Below are positions 1-8,191 of a DNA stretch of 64,000 nucleotides, one piece after another (position 1 is the first letter of the stretch; every line of letters begins with the position of its first letter). The notes beneath the pieces were generated by a model that was given only the letters and a program-made list of their open reading frames with translations, did no database searches and had not been told where the DNA came from. Origin of the DNA: Prevotella sp. (GTDB lineage Bacteria; Bacteroidota; Bacteroidia; Bacteroidales; Bacteroidaceae); NCBI GenBank assembly GCA_017619375.1, contig JAFZSL010000075.1, forward strand, positions 62,001-126,000, given 5' to 3'. A program made the translations under genes and the position numbers.

Positions 1-390
1 TGTTATAATGGATTAGTAAAAAAGTTTGTTTTTTGAAACGAGGGTGGCTTGAAATGGATAGCCACCATACAGAATGATGATATAGATTAGTTTCGACCAA
101 TTTGATAGACGGTGCAAAGTTAATGTTTTTTTTCCTTAACGATGATGTTTTTTTGCCATAATGTGTTATTTTTTTGTTTTTAAGGACTTGTTGGCTTCCA
201 TCCGGAATGTTTGTACGACCTGACCTCGAATTTGTTTGCTACAAGGTATGGGCAAAAATCCCCTAAAGTCGTAGGGGCGGGTCTTGTGCCCGCCCGAAAA
301 CAACAAACAAGTAACTTGAAGTTTGGGTCGTTCTTTTAGCAAATCTCTACTTTTCTCAGCCAACCTTGGCATTCATCCTTTGGTAAAATC
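1..390. other. Left-edge intergenic region
   Basis: No convincing gene lies here. A hairpin with arms GGTGGCT (43-49) and AGCCACC (60-66) is present. A minus-strand TAACTTTG box (115-122) could be the -7 element of a gene that starts left of the window. A GC-rich palindrome is described separately at 260-295. Short open frames across the region have no recognisable protein features. Confidence 0.5.
260..295. repeat. GC-rich palindromic element
   Basis: GGGCGGG (275-281) pairs with CCCGCCC (289-295) across a short loop, and CCCCTA (260-265) can alternatively pair with TAGGGG (272-277). Neither alternative is followed by a T-run, so a simple terminator is not the best reading. The shape is that of a repetitive extragenic palindrome, which often exists in many genomic copies. 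Only one copy occurs in this window, so the repeat assignment is inference. Confidence 0.45.
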
Positions 391-1122
391 CTACATCGGC
401 AGGAGTTCTTTCAGACAATACCACCAGGCAGTGAAGATGTTTTTGGACGACCAGAAGGAGACGAGGATGGAGTTGATGTTGAACAGCAGGGCCGTGGCGA
501 TGAAAGAATATGAGAAGAAGTAGGGATATTGGTTGATGTCCGTCTGGTAGTTTCGTGTGTCATGTGAGAAGTAAACAAAATGGAAGGCGAGTGTAACGCC
601 AAGCAGGATGTCGTAAATCCACAGTCCATCAGTAGCGATGATGGGTCTTAGCATCAGGAGGAAATAGGAATAGATGGGCAGACAGTAGGGGGCCAGTGAA
701 ACGAAGATGCCAGAGATTGACCCTCCGGAGGTGTGTATCACTCCGGACCGCTCCCCTGCTTGGAAATTACTCAGTTTCCGCAACATGAGGAGTGAAACGA
801 CGGCGTGTGTCAACTCGTGAGTGAAGACCTCGAACCATTGCAGGTTCTTGTAAAACCATGAAACCCTCAGCCTTACTAACCTCCCAAGGAAGGTGATGTC
901 TCGGGACCTGGCATTGCGCTTTGCCAACCATCTCAACACAAGGTATGTCAAAGCACCGACAGCAGTCCACTGATACATCTCCAGATTCCCCCACATCGTC
1001 ATGGGAGGCGTCGGGAAGATGACTGCCTTCACGATGCGAAAGGTCTCATAAGCCAGCAACAAAGCCAGCAGGAACAGTAAGGTGCCGAAAATGTATTTTA
1101 TACCGTTGGCGCTTTTAGACAT
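391..1122 (-). CDS. Membrane protein with HExxH motif (M50-like metalloprotease candidate)
   Basis: A 243-residue integral membrane protein with hydrophobic stretches at about residues 10-35, 50-65, 130-160 and 165-225. The sequence THELTHAV places an HExxH zinc-binding motif at H102-H106 next to a membrane segment, as in M50-type intramembrane proteases. A second zinc ligand motif typical of site-2 proteases is not obvious, so catalytic activity is inference. A minus-strand TATCTTTG box at 1152-1159 lies about 30 bp upstream and fits a Bacteroidota -7 element, which supports this start. It is divergent from kdsA and appears monocistronic. Its substrate is unknown. Confidence 0.6.
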   Translation of the reverse strand: MSKSANGIKYIFGTLLFLLALLLAYETFRIVKAVIFPTPPMTMWGNLEMYQWTAVGALTYLVLRWLAKRNARSRDITFLGRLVRLRVSWFYKNLQWFEVFTHELTHAVVSLLMLRKLSNFQAGERSGVIHTSGGSISGIFVSLAPYCLPIYSYFLLMLRPIIATDGLWIYDILLGVTLAFHFVYFSHDTRNYQTDINQYPYFFSYSFIATALLFNINSILVSFWSSKNIFTAWWYCLKELLPM

Positions 1123-1259
1123 AGACTTCCTTCATTTTTATTTTTCTTTTGCAAAGATAATGCAAAAAAGCATCTTTCATTGACATAAAAACAAATTCTT
1201 TTTTCCAACAAGCTAATAATTCGATATTTTTAACTACATTTGCAGAAAAATCAAAGAAC

Positions 1260-2012
1260 ATGCGACCCATCTTCATTGCAGGCCCGTGCGTGATAGAATC
1301 CATGCACTTGCTTCAAACGGTTGCCGAGGAGTTGGTGGCCATCAATTCCCGTCTGGGCATCGACATCATCTTCAAATCCTCTTTTGACAAAGCCAACCGC
1401 ACGTCGGCCTCCTCGTTCCGGGGACCGGGCATGGACAAAGGCCTTCAGATGCTTTCCGACATCCGCTCTTCATATGGCCTGCGCATTCTCACAGACATCC
1501 ATGAGTCGTGGCAGGCTGCCCCTGCCGGCGACGTCGCCGACGTCCTGCAGATACCCGCCTTCCTCTGCCGTCAGACAGACCTGCTCATCGCTGCTGCACG
1601 CACCGGCCGCACGGTGAATATCAAGAAGGCGCAGTTCCTCAGCGGTCGCGACATGCGCTACCCTGTGGAGAAGGCGTTAGATGCCGGCGCCAGTGAGGTG
1701 TGGCTCACGGAGCGTGGCAACACCTTCGGTTACAACAACCTTGTGGTGGATTTCCGCAACATCGCAGATATGTTGGATATCGTACCCCGCGTGGTGATGG
1801 ACTGCACTCACAGCGTGCAGCGCCCTGGCGGCGACGGCGGAAAGACAGGTGGCGACCGGCGTTTCGTCCCCTCCATGGCACTTGCCGCCAAGGCTTTCGG
1901 TGCCACAGGCTATTTCTTCGAGGTGCACCCCGACCCCGACCATGCACTAAGCGACGGGCCTAACATGCTACCATTGAACCGCTTGGAGGAAGTGGTGAAG
2001 ACGCTCCTCTGA
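1260..2012 (+). CDS. kdsA: 3-deoxy-8-phosphooctulonate synthase (Kdo-8-P synthase)
   Basis: This cytoplasmic TIM-barrel enzyme condenses phosphoenolpyruvate with arabinose 5-phosphate to give Kdo-8-phosphate for LPS. The start IAGPCVIES carries Cys10 where metal-independent enzymes have Asn. With His184, Glu221 and Asp232 it gives the four metal ligands of the metal-dependent (Aquifex-like) class. The motifs KANRTS and QRPGGDGGKTGG are also typical. At 250 residues it is somewhat shorter than the E. coli enzyme. The -7 box TACATTTG at 1235-1242 gives a very short leader. kdsD follows after 57 bp, so the two probably form an operon that makes and uses arabinose 5-phosphate. Confidence 0.95.
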   Translation: MRPIFIAGPCVIESMHLLQTVAEELVAINSRLGIDIIFKSSFDKANRTSASSFRGPGMDKGLQMLSDIRSSYGLRILTDIHESWQAAPAGDVADVLQIPAFLCRQTDLLIAAARTGRTVNIKKAQFLSGRDMRYPVEKALDAGASEVWLTERGNTFGYNNLVVDFRNIADMLDIVPRVVMDCTHSVQRPGGDGGKTGGDRRFVPSMALAAKAFGATGYFFEVHPDPDHALSDGPNMLPLNRLEEVVKTLL

Positions 2013-2069
2013 ACACAGGGCTGTTCCAGAACCTTTCCATAACCATCAATCAGCAAAAGCTACAAGACA

Positions 2070-3044
2070 ATGAGCAACACTTCCAGCGACCGATTGGCGC
2101 AAGCACGCACCTATGCCGCACAATGCATCAGAGACGAAGCAAATGCTCTGAACGAACTCATAGGACAGTTGGATGAGAATTTCGACCATGCCGTAGAGAT
2201 GATCTACCACTGCCGAGGCAAGGTGATAGTCACCGGTGTGGGAAAAAGCGGCAACATCGGCGCCAAGATCGCTGCCACCTTCTCCAGCACCGGCACACCA
2301 TCCTTCTTCATCAACCCGCTCGACGTCTATCACGGAGACCTCGGAGTGATGACCTCCGACGATGTGGTGCTGGCATTGAGCAACTCAGGCCAGACCGACG
2401 AGTTGCTGCGATTCATACCCATCGTGCTCCATATGAACATCCCCATCATCTCCATGACGAGCAACGCAGACTCCCTGTTGGCCAAATACTCTTCTGCACA
2501 TATCCTGGTGAAAGTGTCGAAGGAAGCATGCCCGCTGAACCTCGCCCCGACGAGCAGCACCACCGCAGCCCTTGCCATGGGCGACGCACTTGCTGTGGCC
2601 TTGATGGAAGTGCGCCACTTCCGTCCGCGCGACTTCGCACAGTTCCATCCCGGTGGGGAGTTGGGTAAACGCCTTCTCACAACCGCCCGTGACGTGATGA
2701 AGAGCGACGATCTTCCTATTATCCCCTCCGATATGCATCTTGGCGAAGCCATCATTCATGTGAGCAAGGGTAAGTTGGGCCTTGGCGTCTCCCTTCGAGA
2801 CGGCAAGGTGGAAGGGTTGATTACCGATGGCGACATACGACGTGCCATGGAGCGGTGGCAGTCGGAGTTTTTCGACAAGACCGTCAGCGACATCATGACC
2901 ACTTCTCCAAAATGTGTCACTCCTTCTACGAAAGTGACCGAAATCCAACGTATTATGAATAAGTACAAGGTTCACACGGTGTTGGTGATCGACCAAGAGC
3001 GTCACCTTTTAGGCATCGTCGACCATTACCGTTGTATGATATGA
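2070..3044 (+). CDS. kdsD: Arabinose-5-phosphate isomerase (KpsF/GutQ family)
   Basis: This cytoplasmic enzyme interconverts ribulose 5-phosphate and arabinose 5-phosphate, the substrate of KdsA encoded just upstream. The 324 residues have the family layout: an N-terminal SIS sugar-isomerase domain (about 35-185, with GVGKSGNIGAKIAATFSSTG and SNSGQTDELL) and a tandem CBS pair (about 205-320, with ITDGDIRRAME). Length matches E. coli KdsD and KpsF. The gene lies 57 bp after kdsA and 13 bp before the phospholipase D gene, consistent with one transcript. The CBS pair may bind a regulatory nucleotide; that is family knowledge, not visible here. Confidence 0.93.
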   Translation: MSNTSSDRLAQARTYAAQCIRDEANALNELIGQLDENFDHAVEMIYHCRGKVIVTGVGKSGNIGAKIAATFSSTGTPSFFINPLDVYHGDLGVMTSDDVVLALSNSGQTDELLRFIPIVLHMNIPIISMTSNADSLLAKYSSAHILVKVSKEACPLNLAPTSSTTAALAMGDALAVALMEVRHFRPRDFAQFHPGGELGKRLLTTARDVMKSDDLPIIPSDMHLGEAIIHVSKGKLGLGVSLRDGKVEGLITDGDIRRAMERWQSEFFDKTVSDIMTTSPKCVTPSTKVTEIQRIMNKYKVHTVLVIDQERHLLGIVDHYRCMI

Positions 3045-3057
3045 TTCAGTCATCGTT

Positions 3058-4329
3058 ATGAAAAAAAGCGCCTTCTTTTTCCTCCTGCTCTTCATCGGGC
3101 TTTCCAACGCTCGTTCCCAAAGCAGCGACTCGCTCATCGTCAAGCAGTTGGAACGTGAACATGTCACCTTTTCCCACGACAACAGCGTGGTGCTGCTGAT
3201 GAACGGTCAGGAGAAATTCGACGATATGTTCGCGGCCATACGCCAGGCCAAAAGCAGCGTCCACTTGGAATATTTCAATTTCCGTAACGACTCCATCGCC
3301 GGCTTGCTCTTTGACTTGCTGGCGGAGAAGGCGAAGGAAGGTGTGGAGGTGCGCGCCCTCTTCGACGGCTTCGGCAATGACTCCAACAACCAACCATTGA
3401 AGAAGGAGCATTTGAGTGCCATCCGTGCCTCCGGGGTGGAAATTTATGAGTTTGACCCCATCCGCTTCCCATGGATTAACCATGTGTTCTCTCGCGACCA
3501 CCGGAAAATCGTTGTCATCGACGGTCAGGTGGCTTATACGGGAGGCATGAATGTGGCCGACTACTACATCAATGGTACGGAAGTGGTGGGGGAGTGGCGC
3601 GACATGCATTGCCGCATCGAGGGAGAGGAGGTGAACACGCTTCAATGCATCTTCTTGAAAATCTGGAACAAGGTGAGCCCCACCCATGTGAATTATGATG
3701 CGAAATATTTCCGCCTCACGTCAAATGAAAGTCCCTATTTCAAGGGCTTGAAGCCAGACACCACTTCCAATGCCTTCCACAAGACGGTGGGTGTCATCAA
3801 CCGCGAGCCACGCACGAGCAACAAGATTATCCGGCAGTTCTATTGCAATGCCATCGACGACGCCCGGGACAGCATAAAACTGGTCAACCCTTACTTAACC
3901 TTGAACGGAACAATGAAACGTAAACTGTACAAGGCTGCGAAGCGTGGGGTGAAAGTGGAGGTGATGGTGTCGGCCAAGAGCGACATCCCTTTGACGCCCG
4001 ACTGCGTCTTCTACAACGTCCACAAGATGATGAAAAAGGGTATCGATGTGTGGATTTACGAGCCTGGATTCCATCACACGAAGATCATCATGGTGGATGG
4101 CAAGTTCTGTACGGTAGGTAGTGCGAACCTCAACAGCCGCAGCCTACGATGGGACTATGAGGAGAATGCCGTCATCATCGACCCGGAGGTCACTCAGCAG
4201 TTGTGCGACATGTTCGAGCGTGACAAGGCCAAAAGTTTCTACCTGACACCTGAGACATGGGACAAATTCCGCACACGATGGCAGAAGACTGTAGGGTGGT
4301 TCGCACATCTCCTCGCACCTTGGATGTAA
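3058..4329 (+). CDS. Exported phospholipase D-family protein (cardiolipin synthase-like)
   Basis: A 423-residue protein with two HKD catalytic motifs, HRKIVVID (His148, Lys150, Asp155) and HTKIIMVD (His340, Lys342, Asp347), each followed by the usual GG/GS turn. This is the layout of bacterial cardiolipin synthases and phosphatidyl transferases. It lacks the two N-terminal transmembrane helices of ClsA. Instead it begins with a cleavable-looking signal peptide (residues 1 to about 20), so it probably acts in the periplasm or on the outer leaflet. It follows kdsD by 13 bp, suggesting co-expression with LPS sugar genes. Cardiolipin synthase is the likeliest role, but a phosphatidyl hydrolase cannot be excluded. 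Confidence 0.8.
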   Translation: MKKSAFFFLLLFIGLSNARSQSSDSLIVKQLEREHVTFSHDNSVVLLMNGQEKFDDMFAAIRQAKSSVHLEYFNFRNDSIAGLLFDLLAEKAKEGVEVRALFDGFGNDSNNQPLKKEHLSAIRASGVEIYEFDPIRFPWINHVFSRDHRKIVVIDGQVAYTGGMNVADYYINGTEVVGEWRDMHCRIEGEEVNTLQCIFLKIWNKVSPTHVNYDAKYFRLTSNESPYFKGLKPDTTSNAFHKTVGVINREPRTSNKIIRQFYCNAIDDARDSIKLVNPYLTLNGTMKRKLYKAAKRGVKVEVMVSAKSDIPLTPDCVFYNVHKMMKKGIDVWIYEPGFHHTKIIMVDGKFCTVGSANLNSRSLRWDYEENAVIIDPEVTQQLCDMFERDKAKSFYLTPETWDKFRTRWQKTVGWFAHLLAPWM

Positions 4330-4338
4330 AAGAGAAAA

Positions 4339-4376
4339 TCGGAACTTTTAGTGAGTATCGGAGTTTTTAGGAGATT
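4339..4376 (+). repeat. Short array of 10-bp AGGAG-type repeats
   Basis: Four imperfect units (TCGGA, TAGTG, TCGGAG, TAGGAG) start at 4339, 4349, 4358 and 4368, so the spacing is 10, 9 and 10 bp. The array sits between convergent genes. It resembles the larger 7921-8050 array and is on the same strand. Confidence 0.45.
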
Positions 4377-4394
4377 CCAGAAAAACTAAAAAAA

Positions 4395-4997
4395 CTAAAT
4401 GCTGTCAATGCTCACGTAGCCTTTCATGACGGCGTGGATGGTGAGGGCCGACACGCTTCTTATACCCAGCTTCTCGGTGATGTTCTTGCGATGGGTGATG
4501 ACGGTGGTGAGGCTGATGTTGAGTCGTGCGGCAATCTCCTTGTTGATGAGTCCTTGCGCCAGGAGTGAAAGCACTTCCACTTCCCTTGGGGTAAGGTCAC
4601 TTTTTGCGTTTTTCGCTGGTAGTGGCATGTTCTTCCCATGGGCGTGCCCCTTTTGTTGTACCATGAGGAGTGACTTGACCAACTGTTTTTCCGGGACGTT
4701 GACGCAAAGGCAATGGAAAGGCGCCAACAACGACTGATGGTCATCTTGGGTGGTGAGAACGATGGTTTTGTGCTTTCTATCGAGAAAAAACTGCCTGTCG
4801 GTGAGCAAGAGGTTGAAATCCACGAAGATATGGAAGAACCGATCTGGGTCGTCGTCGCAAAACTCCTGTACGGAAGAAAAGGCCACAATCTTCACATCGG
4901 GCACGATGGGTACGATGCATTGCAGGAGTTGCTTCAACCCCAGCACAGTGAGTGAGTTGCGGCAGATGATGGCAATCTGCGGCTTATCCCATTTCAT
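4395..4997 (-). CDS. LuxR-type DNA-binding protein with degenerate receiver domain
   Basis: A 200-residue cytoplasmic regulator. Residues about 135-195 form a LuxR/NarL helix-turn-helix (LTPREVEVLSLLAQGLINKE, then TVITHRKNITEKLG). The N-terminal 110 residues are receiver-like in pattern but lack the acidic pair near the start (IAIICRNS is found instead), so phosphorylation may not control it. A possible acceptor aspartate lies in IFVDF. Its ATG overlaps the nrdG stop by 4 bp, which implies translational coupling with the anaerobic ribonucleotide reductase genes. It might regulate that operon or respond to redox state; this rests on context only. Confidence 0.8.
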   Translation of the reverse strand: MKWDKPQIAIICRNSLTVLGLKQLLQCIVPIVPDVKIVAFSSVQEFCDDDPDRFFHIFVDFNLLLTDRQFFLDRKHKTIVLTTQDDHQSLLAPFHCLCVNVPEKQLVKSLLMVQQKGHAHGKNMPLPAKNAKSDLTPREVEVLSLLAQGLINKEIAARLNISLTTVITHRKNITEKLGIRSVSALTIHAVMKGYVSIDSI

Positions 4998-5458
4998 TTC
5001 CAGAAGACAGGAGTTACATCTGTGAAGTCGTCGCCGGAGGCTTTCTTGTACAGCCTTTGGTTGGTGGTGCTGTCCTTAAGGCATCCCAGGTGTGCGATGT
5101 ACGGTCCTACCTTGATGTAGTCGAAGTCGCTCTTCTTGACAAATGAAGGCACCCTTTGCCTGCCGCTATACCAGGCCACTTTGAGCTGTGGAAACATCTT
5201 GTGCACATACTTGGCCATGATGTTGACATACTTAGGGTCGGCATCGCCTCCCATGAAAGCGATGCAAGTGATGTCGTCCCCATAGTTTTTCACCATTTGC
5301 TCGATGACCATCGGCGTGAGTGGCGTGCCTATGTCCTCCCATAGGTATTTGCTGTGGCAGCCCGGGCAGTGGCAGGGGCAGTTGGAGATGTTGATGGCGA
5401 GAGTCACCTCGTCGGGTATTTCCTGGAATACGATTCCAGTATTGACATACTTCATCAT
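4994..5458 (-). CDS. nrdG: Anaerobic ribonucleotide reductase activating protein
   Basis: A 154-residue radical SAM enzyme that installs the glycyl radical on NrdD under anoxic conditions. The cluster-binding motif CHCPGC lies in CPCHCPGC (CxxxCxxC) near residues 28-35, binding the 4Fe-4S cluster and S-adenosylmethionine. A glycine-rich stretch MGGDAD follows near residue 70. Length is typical. It lies 41 bp downstream of nrdD on the same strand and overlaps the LuxR-type gene by 4 bp. Two adjacent Met codons occur at the start and either could be used. Confidence 0.94.
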   Translation of the reverse strand: MMKYVNTGIVFQEIPDEVTLAINISNCPCHCPGCHSKYLWEDIGTPLTPMVIEQMVKNYGDDITCIAFMGGDADPKYVNIMAKYVHKMFPQLKVAWYSGRQRVPSFVKKSDFDYIKVGPYIAHLGCLKDSTTNQRLYKKASGDDFTDVTPVFWK

Positions 5459-5499
5459 GGTAATTGTAGGGGTGTAAGTTTTGAATGATATGAATGTTC

Positions 5500-7599
5500 T
5501 CAGACCGTGTATTGCTTGTTACCCGCATAGAACCTCCTTTGGGCTTCTTCCTGCCGTGGCTCGGAGAAGTTGCTCACCCGTTTGAGATATCCTATGATTC
5601 TTGTCATATAGTCGACATTTTTGGAATGGCAGTGCGGGCATTCCTTGAGGTATCGTTTGTCGATGTGTCCGCAGTCGTTGCAGATGGTGTTGGGGATGTT
5701 GAAGGTGAAATAGTTGCATCCCTCTTTTGCTGCCACCTTGAGCAGTTGCCTGTATTGCTGTTGTGTGAGGTGCTCCTCGAGATTCATATGCAGCGCCGAA
5801 CCTCCGGTGAGGTGCTCGATATAGGGTGCGCCATGCAGTTTGAACTTGTCGATGATGTTGAGGGAGTCGTCCTCCACGATGTAGAAATAACTGTTGTAGC
5901 AGTCACGCGGCACGAAATAGCCATCCTCCTTGTCCCACTTGGCGTGCTTGACACCGACATTTTCTGCCGGAATCATCTCGCAGTTGAAGAGGATGTCCTT
6001 CGAACGGTATTGCTTGTTGTATTTCTCGACCAGCCCCAGGACGCCTTGCACGAATGCGAGGTAGTCGGGGTTGTCTGTGATTTGCAGTCCCATGAATTCG
6101 GCTGCCTCGACGAGCCCGTTGACGCCGATGGTGAGGTATTGCCTTCCTATGTTGATGTATCCGGCATCGAAGAGTGGAAGCATGCCATGTTCCTTGAGTT
6201 CCTTGAGATTTTCGTTATAGGCGAGTTGCACCTTGTGGCACAGGTCGATGATTCCACCAAGGTATTCCTTGTAGTCCATGCCGTTGTTGACCGCATACTG
6301 GATGCATCTGTTGAGGTTGATGGTGAGTACGCTCTTGGAGCCGGTGGAGACGCCTCCCGCTCCGAGGGTGTAGCTGAAACCATTGTCCTGTATCTCGTTA
6401 CGGAGTCGGCAGCAGGAACTGAGGGAGTCGGCATTGTCGCTCATATAGGTGAAGAAGGAGTGCCCCTCTGCATACATCTCTGCGGTGAAGTCGCCCCATT
6501 CCTTGTCGATGACATCGCCGTCCTGGGTGAGCAGTGCCATGGTTTCCACGGGGAAGGTGAGCACGGCCTTTGTCCTCTCCTTGTTGAACCATTTCATGAA
6601 CCTTTTTTGCAGCCATGACAATCCTTCCCAGTCAGGTTGTGAACCATCGGGGAAATAGAAGTTTCCGAAAAGGCTTTCAAAATAGTATTTGTCATAATAA
6701 GCAATGTTCCAGAACACTGCTTGGTAGTTGCGCGCCCCTGTGGGTTGGTTGATGGAATAGACGATTTGTTCGAAACAGTCTGTAATCATCTTGTCGATGG
6801 TCCTTTGCTTGACGGAGAGGTCCACCACTTTGTCAGGGTTTTTCCAATAGTCGTTCCCGTATTCCAATCCAACAAAATAGTTGAGATACATGAGGAACTC
6901 CGGTGTGGCGCATGCGCCGCTGAGCATGCTGGAGACCATGAAGACCATGTTGACAAACCCGCCACAGAATGACTTGAGGTTGGTGGGGGCGGTGGAGTTG
7001 CCACCTATGGACATCGTCCCGCCGATGAGCCATGGATACATGGTGATGGATGCGCAATAGTTGGCGAGCGATGTCTCGTCGTTCTTATATATAAAGTGGT
7101 GGGTGAGCTTGTCAATGTATTCATCGGCCAGTTCCTTCCCATACATTTTCTTGATTCTGTCAGTGAGCAACCGCCTGTTGAGTCTGATGAAGCTCGACTT
7201 GGGCAGTTCGCCGATGAGGGTGGCTATGTTTTTGTGCTCCACGTTGGCGTTGGCGTCATATTTTGAACCGGTTGCGGCATTCGCTGCATCAACATAGTCT
7301 GCCAAAAATCTCAACCGCTCCATAGTCTCCCTGTCCTCAGTATGCTTCTGCCTGTAGAGCATGAACGACTTGGCAACCTTAAAGTGACCCTCTTTCATGA
7401 GAGCCTCTTCCACCATGTTCTGGATATCTTCCACGGTGATGTTGTCGGTGATGTTCAAGTGGCTGATAATCTTTGAAATAGAACCAAGATCGGCCGACTC
7501 TCCAACAGAGTGGAAAGCCTTGATGATGGCGTTCATGATCTTGTCCAACGAGAAGCGGTCGCGCTTGCCGTCGCGCTTCAAAATAGTATAATCCCTCAT
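5500..7599 (-). CDS. nrdD: Anaerobic ribonucleoside-triphosphate reductase (class III)
   Basis: This cytoplasmic glycyl-radical enzyme reduces ribonucleoside triphosphates to deoxy forms without oxygen. The 699-residue protein has an N-terminal ATP-cone (KRDGKRDRFSLDKI onward, about residues 1-95), the catalytic barrel, a C-terminal zinc site (CNDC, then CPHC) and the glycyl-radical loop RIIGYL with Gly near residue 670. The frame stays open to 7758. However, a minus-strand TATCTTTG box at 7725-7732 lies inside that extension, and the family N-terminus begins at MRDYTILKRDG, so 7599 is preferred, with a leader of about 110 nt. It heads the nrdD-nrdG-LuxR operon. Confidence 0.95.
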   Translation of the reverse strand: MRDYTILKRDGKRDRFSLDKIMNAIIKAFHSVGESADLGSISKIISHLNITDNITVEDIQNMVEEALMKEGHFKVAKSFMLYRQKHTEDRETMERLRFLADYVDAANAATGSKYDANANVEHKNIATLIGELPKSSFIRLNRRLLTDRIKKMYGKELADEYIDKLTHHFIYKNDETSLANYCASITMYPWLIGGTMSIGGNSTAPTNLKSFCGGFVNMVFMVSSMLSGACATPEFLMYLNYFVGLEYGNDYWKNPDKVVDLSVKQRTIDKMITDCFEQIVYSINQPTGARNYQAVFWNIAYYDKYYFESLFGNFYFPDGSQPDWEGLSWLQKRFMKWFNKERTKAVLTFPVETMALLTQDGDVIDKEWGDFTAEMYAEGHSFFTYMSDNADSLSSCCRLRNEIQDNGFSYTLGAGGVSTGSKSVLTINLNRCIQYAVNNGMDYKEYLGGIIDLCHKVQLAYNENLKELKEHGMLPLFDAGYINIGRQYLTIGVNGLVEAAEFMGLQITDNPDYLAFVQGVLGLVEKYNKQYRSKDILFNCEMIPAENVGVKHAKWDKEDGYFVPRDCYNSYFYIVEDDSLNIIDKFKLHGAPYIEHLTGGSALHMNLEEHLTQQQYRQLLKVAAKEGCNYFTFNIPNTICNDCGHIDKRYLKECPHCHSKNVDYMTRIIGYLKRVSNFSEPRQEEAQRRFYAGNKQYTV

Positions 7600-7724
7600 T
7601 GTGTTAATAATGATATTTTGGAAAACATTTCCTCTCTCAATTTTCAAAAAGTTTCCCGTTTTGGTCAACTTTTGAAAGTTCAAACAAAAACAAGTTGCTA
7701 AAAAGTAGATTTTGAAATCGGTTA

Positions 7725-7732
7725 CAAAGATA
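7725..7732 (-). promoter_or_regulatory. nrdD promoter -7 box
   Basis: TATCTTTG on the minus strand matches the Bacteroidota -7 consensus TAnnTTTG. No clear TTTG -33 element is seen at the expected distance. Confidence 0.55.
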
Positions 7733-7920
7733 ATATTTTTATCTCTTTCGACCTTCATTTTCGATGATGAAAAAATGCGATTTAAGGAATTTTAATAATT
7801 GAAATCTCGCGCTCGCTTGGCCTTTTTTATTTATTTTTAGGTGTTGTGTTTGGGTATTAGCACATTACGCATTTCTTTCCCATTTCTCGGGAAAAATGTT
7901 TTTCTCCGAAATTAGAAGGT

Positions 7921-8050
7921 CGATGGTAGGGGAGGATGGGAGGTATCGGGATCGGGTAGGAGGTAATAGGAGGTAATAGGAGGTATTAGGAGGGAGTAGG
8001 AGATATTGGGAGAGAGTAGGAGGTGTTGGGAGAGAGTCGGAAGTATTGGG
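7921..8050 (+). repeat. Thirteen-unit 10-bp periodic purine-rich repeat array
   Basis: Thirteen consecutive 10-bp units each end in GG preceded by TA, TG or TC. The core consensus is roughly AGGAGGTATT with the last four bases TAGG or TGGG. The period is exactly 10 bp with no slippage over 130 bp, close to one helical turn. All purine-rich units are on the plus strand, between divergent nrdD and prsW and about 60 bp before the prsW promoter. Smaller arrays of the same kind occur at 4339, 19181, 28631 and 57991. Confidence 0.85.
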
Positions 8051-8110
8051 ATTTTCCTTGATTGCTATATATAAAAGAGGATGCCTCTTCGTCAAAAAAA
8101 CGGATATATA

Positions 8111-8142
8111 TTTGGTGGTATGTCTGAAAATGCATATCTTTG
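8111..8142 (+). promoter_or_regulatory. prsW promoter
   Basis: TTTG (8111-8114), a 20-bp spacer and TATCTTTG (8135-8142) match the Bacteroidota sigma-70 consensus. It places the transcript start near 8149 and rules out a protein start at 8081. Confidence 0.8.
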
Positions 8143-8191
8143 TCGTGATAATCATACTTATATTCTTATTCACCCTTTTAAAAATGTGTCT

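Larger units (their letters stand above)
7600..8191. other. nrdD-prsW divergent intergenic region
   Basis: This 592-bp region holds the nrdD leader and promoter box (7725-7732, minus), an AT-rich stretch to about 7860, the 130-bp array of 10-bp repeats (7921-8050) and the prsW promoter (8111-8142). No additional gene is supported. A 102-codon open frame on the minus strand is only the repeat array read as protein. Confidence 0.7.

Noticed and set aside
5494-6618. 374-codon open frame antisense to nrdD
   Set aside because: It has no start or domain evidence and lies entirely within the strongly supported nrdD gene. It is a result of codon bias on the opposite strand.
7865-8173. 102-codon minus-strand open frame rich in Leu, Pro, Ser and Tyr
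   Set aside because: It is the 10-bp repeat array translated on the other strand; the pattern follows the repeat period.
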